Of a stretch of DNA of 5,540 nt, positions 4,756 to 5,540 are shown piece after piece. Below the pieces are notes generated by a model. That model searched no databases and was not told where the DNA came from. It worked only from the letters and a program-made list of their open reading frames with translations. The stretch lies in the NCBI GenBank assembly GCA_029855925.1, contig JAGSHP010000279.1, positions 1 through 5,540 on the forward strand. The letters are read 5' to 3'. This DNA is from Candidatus Thorarchaeota archaeon. Lineage in GTDB: Archaea > Asgardarchaeota > Thorarchaeia > Thorarchaeales > Thorarchaeaceae. The position numbers and the translations under genes were made by a program. Positions within the stretch are counted from its first letter, which is position 1; every line of letters begins with the position of its first letter.

Positions 4756-5540
4756 ATGCGCGTAGACATCACGTATGGTGACAGTAAGATAGGGTTGGAA
4801 ATTCCCCCGAAGAATCTGGCGGGAGTGGTACATCCAAAGTCGGTCAAGACAAAAGGGAATACACTGGCTGAATTGGAGCGGGTGCTCCGGAACCCGCATG
4901 GCCCACATCTTGAGGACTTGGCAAAGAGCAAGAGCGTCTGTGTACTTGTCGAGGACCACACGCGCGATGAACCACACTGGGAATTGGTCAGTGCCGTCGC
5001 GCCTCTACTACGACATGCGAATCATGTGCAGTTCATTGTGACCACGGGGTCTCACGTGGTCGATCACCCGCTCAATCATGAGATTGTAGACATGATAAAG
5101 CGAGCCGCAAAAGACGCGGGCCTGAGGGACTATCGGGTCAAGATCCACGACTGCAACGAGCCTGACATGGTCGACCTTGGAAGGACAAGTAGGGGGACTC
5201 CGGTCATCATCAACAAGGATGCATACGGACACGATGTCTATGTCGCACTCGCAGACATGAAGGCGCACTATTTCGCAGGTTATTCGAACGTGGTGAAGGA
5301 CTTCCTCCCGGGTGTCTGTGCATTTGCCACAATCGAGGCTAACCACGCAATGGCGCTGGACCCGCAATCGACCTTTGGTACACACCCATATCACCCTGAC
5401 CCCAAGCGAAGGAACAATCCCCTAGCCGATGATATGAGAGAGGCAATGGAGATGATCGCCAAGGGAGCGCACATCTTCACACTCGCAGTGGTGACTGCTG
5501 ACAAGAAGCTGGTGTGGGCGGATGCAGGACAGCCCGAGCC
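4756..5540 (+). CDS. larA: LarA-family nickel-pincer enzyme (lactate racemase-like), N-terminal 261 codons, cut by the window edge
   Basis: LarA enzymes racemise or epimerise 2-hydroxy acids with a nickel-pincer cofactor tethered to a lysine. The visible part holds the N-terminal domain and the hinge. D67-H-T-R70 matches the DxTR substrate motif, and TTGSH ends at His100. AHYFAGYS contains His171, and Lys181 lies in VVKDFLPG. ANH ends at His197. The spacings His171-Lys181 (10) and Lys181-His197 (16) equal those of His174, Lys184 and His200 in the Lactobacillus plantarum enzyme, so catalytic His, cofactor Lys and nickel ligand all seem present. The usual Gly-rich SGG before the lysine is SNVV here. 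The family is about 420-430 residues, so the C-terminal domain lies beyond the right edge. Many archaeal paralogues act on substrates other than lactate, so the substrate is open. No cofactor genes (larB, larC, larE) are in view. The upstream gap carries possible control elements. Confidence 0.92.
   Translation, partial: MRVDITYGDSKIGLEIPPKNLAGVVHPKSVKTKGNTLAELERVLRNPHGPHLEDLAKSKSVCVLVEDHTRDEPHWELVSAVAPLLRHANHVQFIVTTGSHVVDHPLNHEIVDMIKRAAKDAGLRDYRVKIHDCNEPDMVDLGRTSRGTPVIINKDAYGHDVYVALADMKAHYFAGYSNVVKDFLPGVCAFATIEANHAMALDPQSTFGTHPYHPDPKRRNNPLADDMREAMEMIAKGAHIFTLAVVTADKKLVWADAGQPE

Noticed and set aside
4406..4781. Plus-strand frames of 85 and 74 codons
   Set aside because: The first is largely antisense to the AtpZ-like gene; the second runs through the repeat-rich gap into the LarA-like gene in another frame. 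Neither has a convincing start or product.
4632..5394. Minus-strand frames of 109, 85 and 128 codons
   Set aside because: They lie mostly antisense to the LarA-like gene, whose catalytic motifs and spacing make it the true coding strand.
1..5540. CRISPR array, tRNA, rRNA, insertion sequence or phage attachment site
   Set aside because: I found no regularly spaced repeats, cloverleaf pattern, transposase-like product or terminal inverted repeats.

Overview
The window looks archaeal. It carries five genes for an A-type (archaeal/vacuolar-type) ATP synthase. Several starts have Shine-Dalgarno sites of the GGAGGTGA type, and TATA-like boxes lie about 27 bases before predicted transcription starts. 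Base composition looks moderate (about half G+C by eye). An Asgard or other mesophilic lineage is possible, but the window cannot settle the taxon, and no rRNA, tRNA, insertion sequence or CRISPR array was seen.

Layout, left to right. (1) The 5' part of the membrane-sector subunit I (a) gene lies on the minus strand and runs off the left edge. (2) A divergent promoter region follows, with two identical TATA-like boxes as a 9-bp inverted repeat. (3) The peripheral-stalk pair H and E is on the plus strand, with the stop of H and start of E sharing one base. (4) A G+C-rich hairpin lies between the converging transcripts. (5) On the minus strand, C (central-stalk adaptor) is followed by K (rotor-ring proteolipid) after a 12-base gap holding most of a strong ribosome binding site. 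(6) A second divergent region carries an 8-bp dyad centred on the predicted start of the C-K transcript. (7) Two small membrane-protein genes converge: an unrecognised four-helix protein (plus) and a two-helix protein resembling the AtpZ/AtpI family (minus). (8) A 216-base gap with several inverted repeats precedes the N-terminal part of a LarA-family (nickel-pincer lactate racemase-like) enzyme, which runs off the right edge.

I (with K) forms the ion channel, K the rotating ring, C the link from ring to central stalk, and E with H the peripheral stalk. The catalytic and central-shaft subunits A, B, D and F are absent, so at least two loci or transcripts must be coordinated. Archaeal A-ATPase genes are commonly one co-directional operon; here the set is broken into I / H-E / C-K units by one divergence and one convergence. 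The two small membrane proteins might be assembly or accessory factors, but this rests on proximity and one weak family resemblance. I found no clear new system. The points most worth a second look are the rearranged ATPase locus with its symmetric promoter, the AtpZ-like protein, and the structured leader and altered lysine-loop motif of the LarA-like gene.
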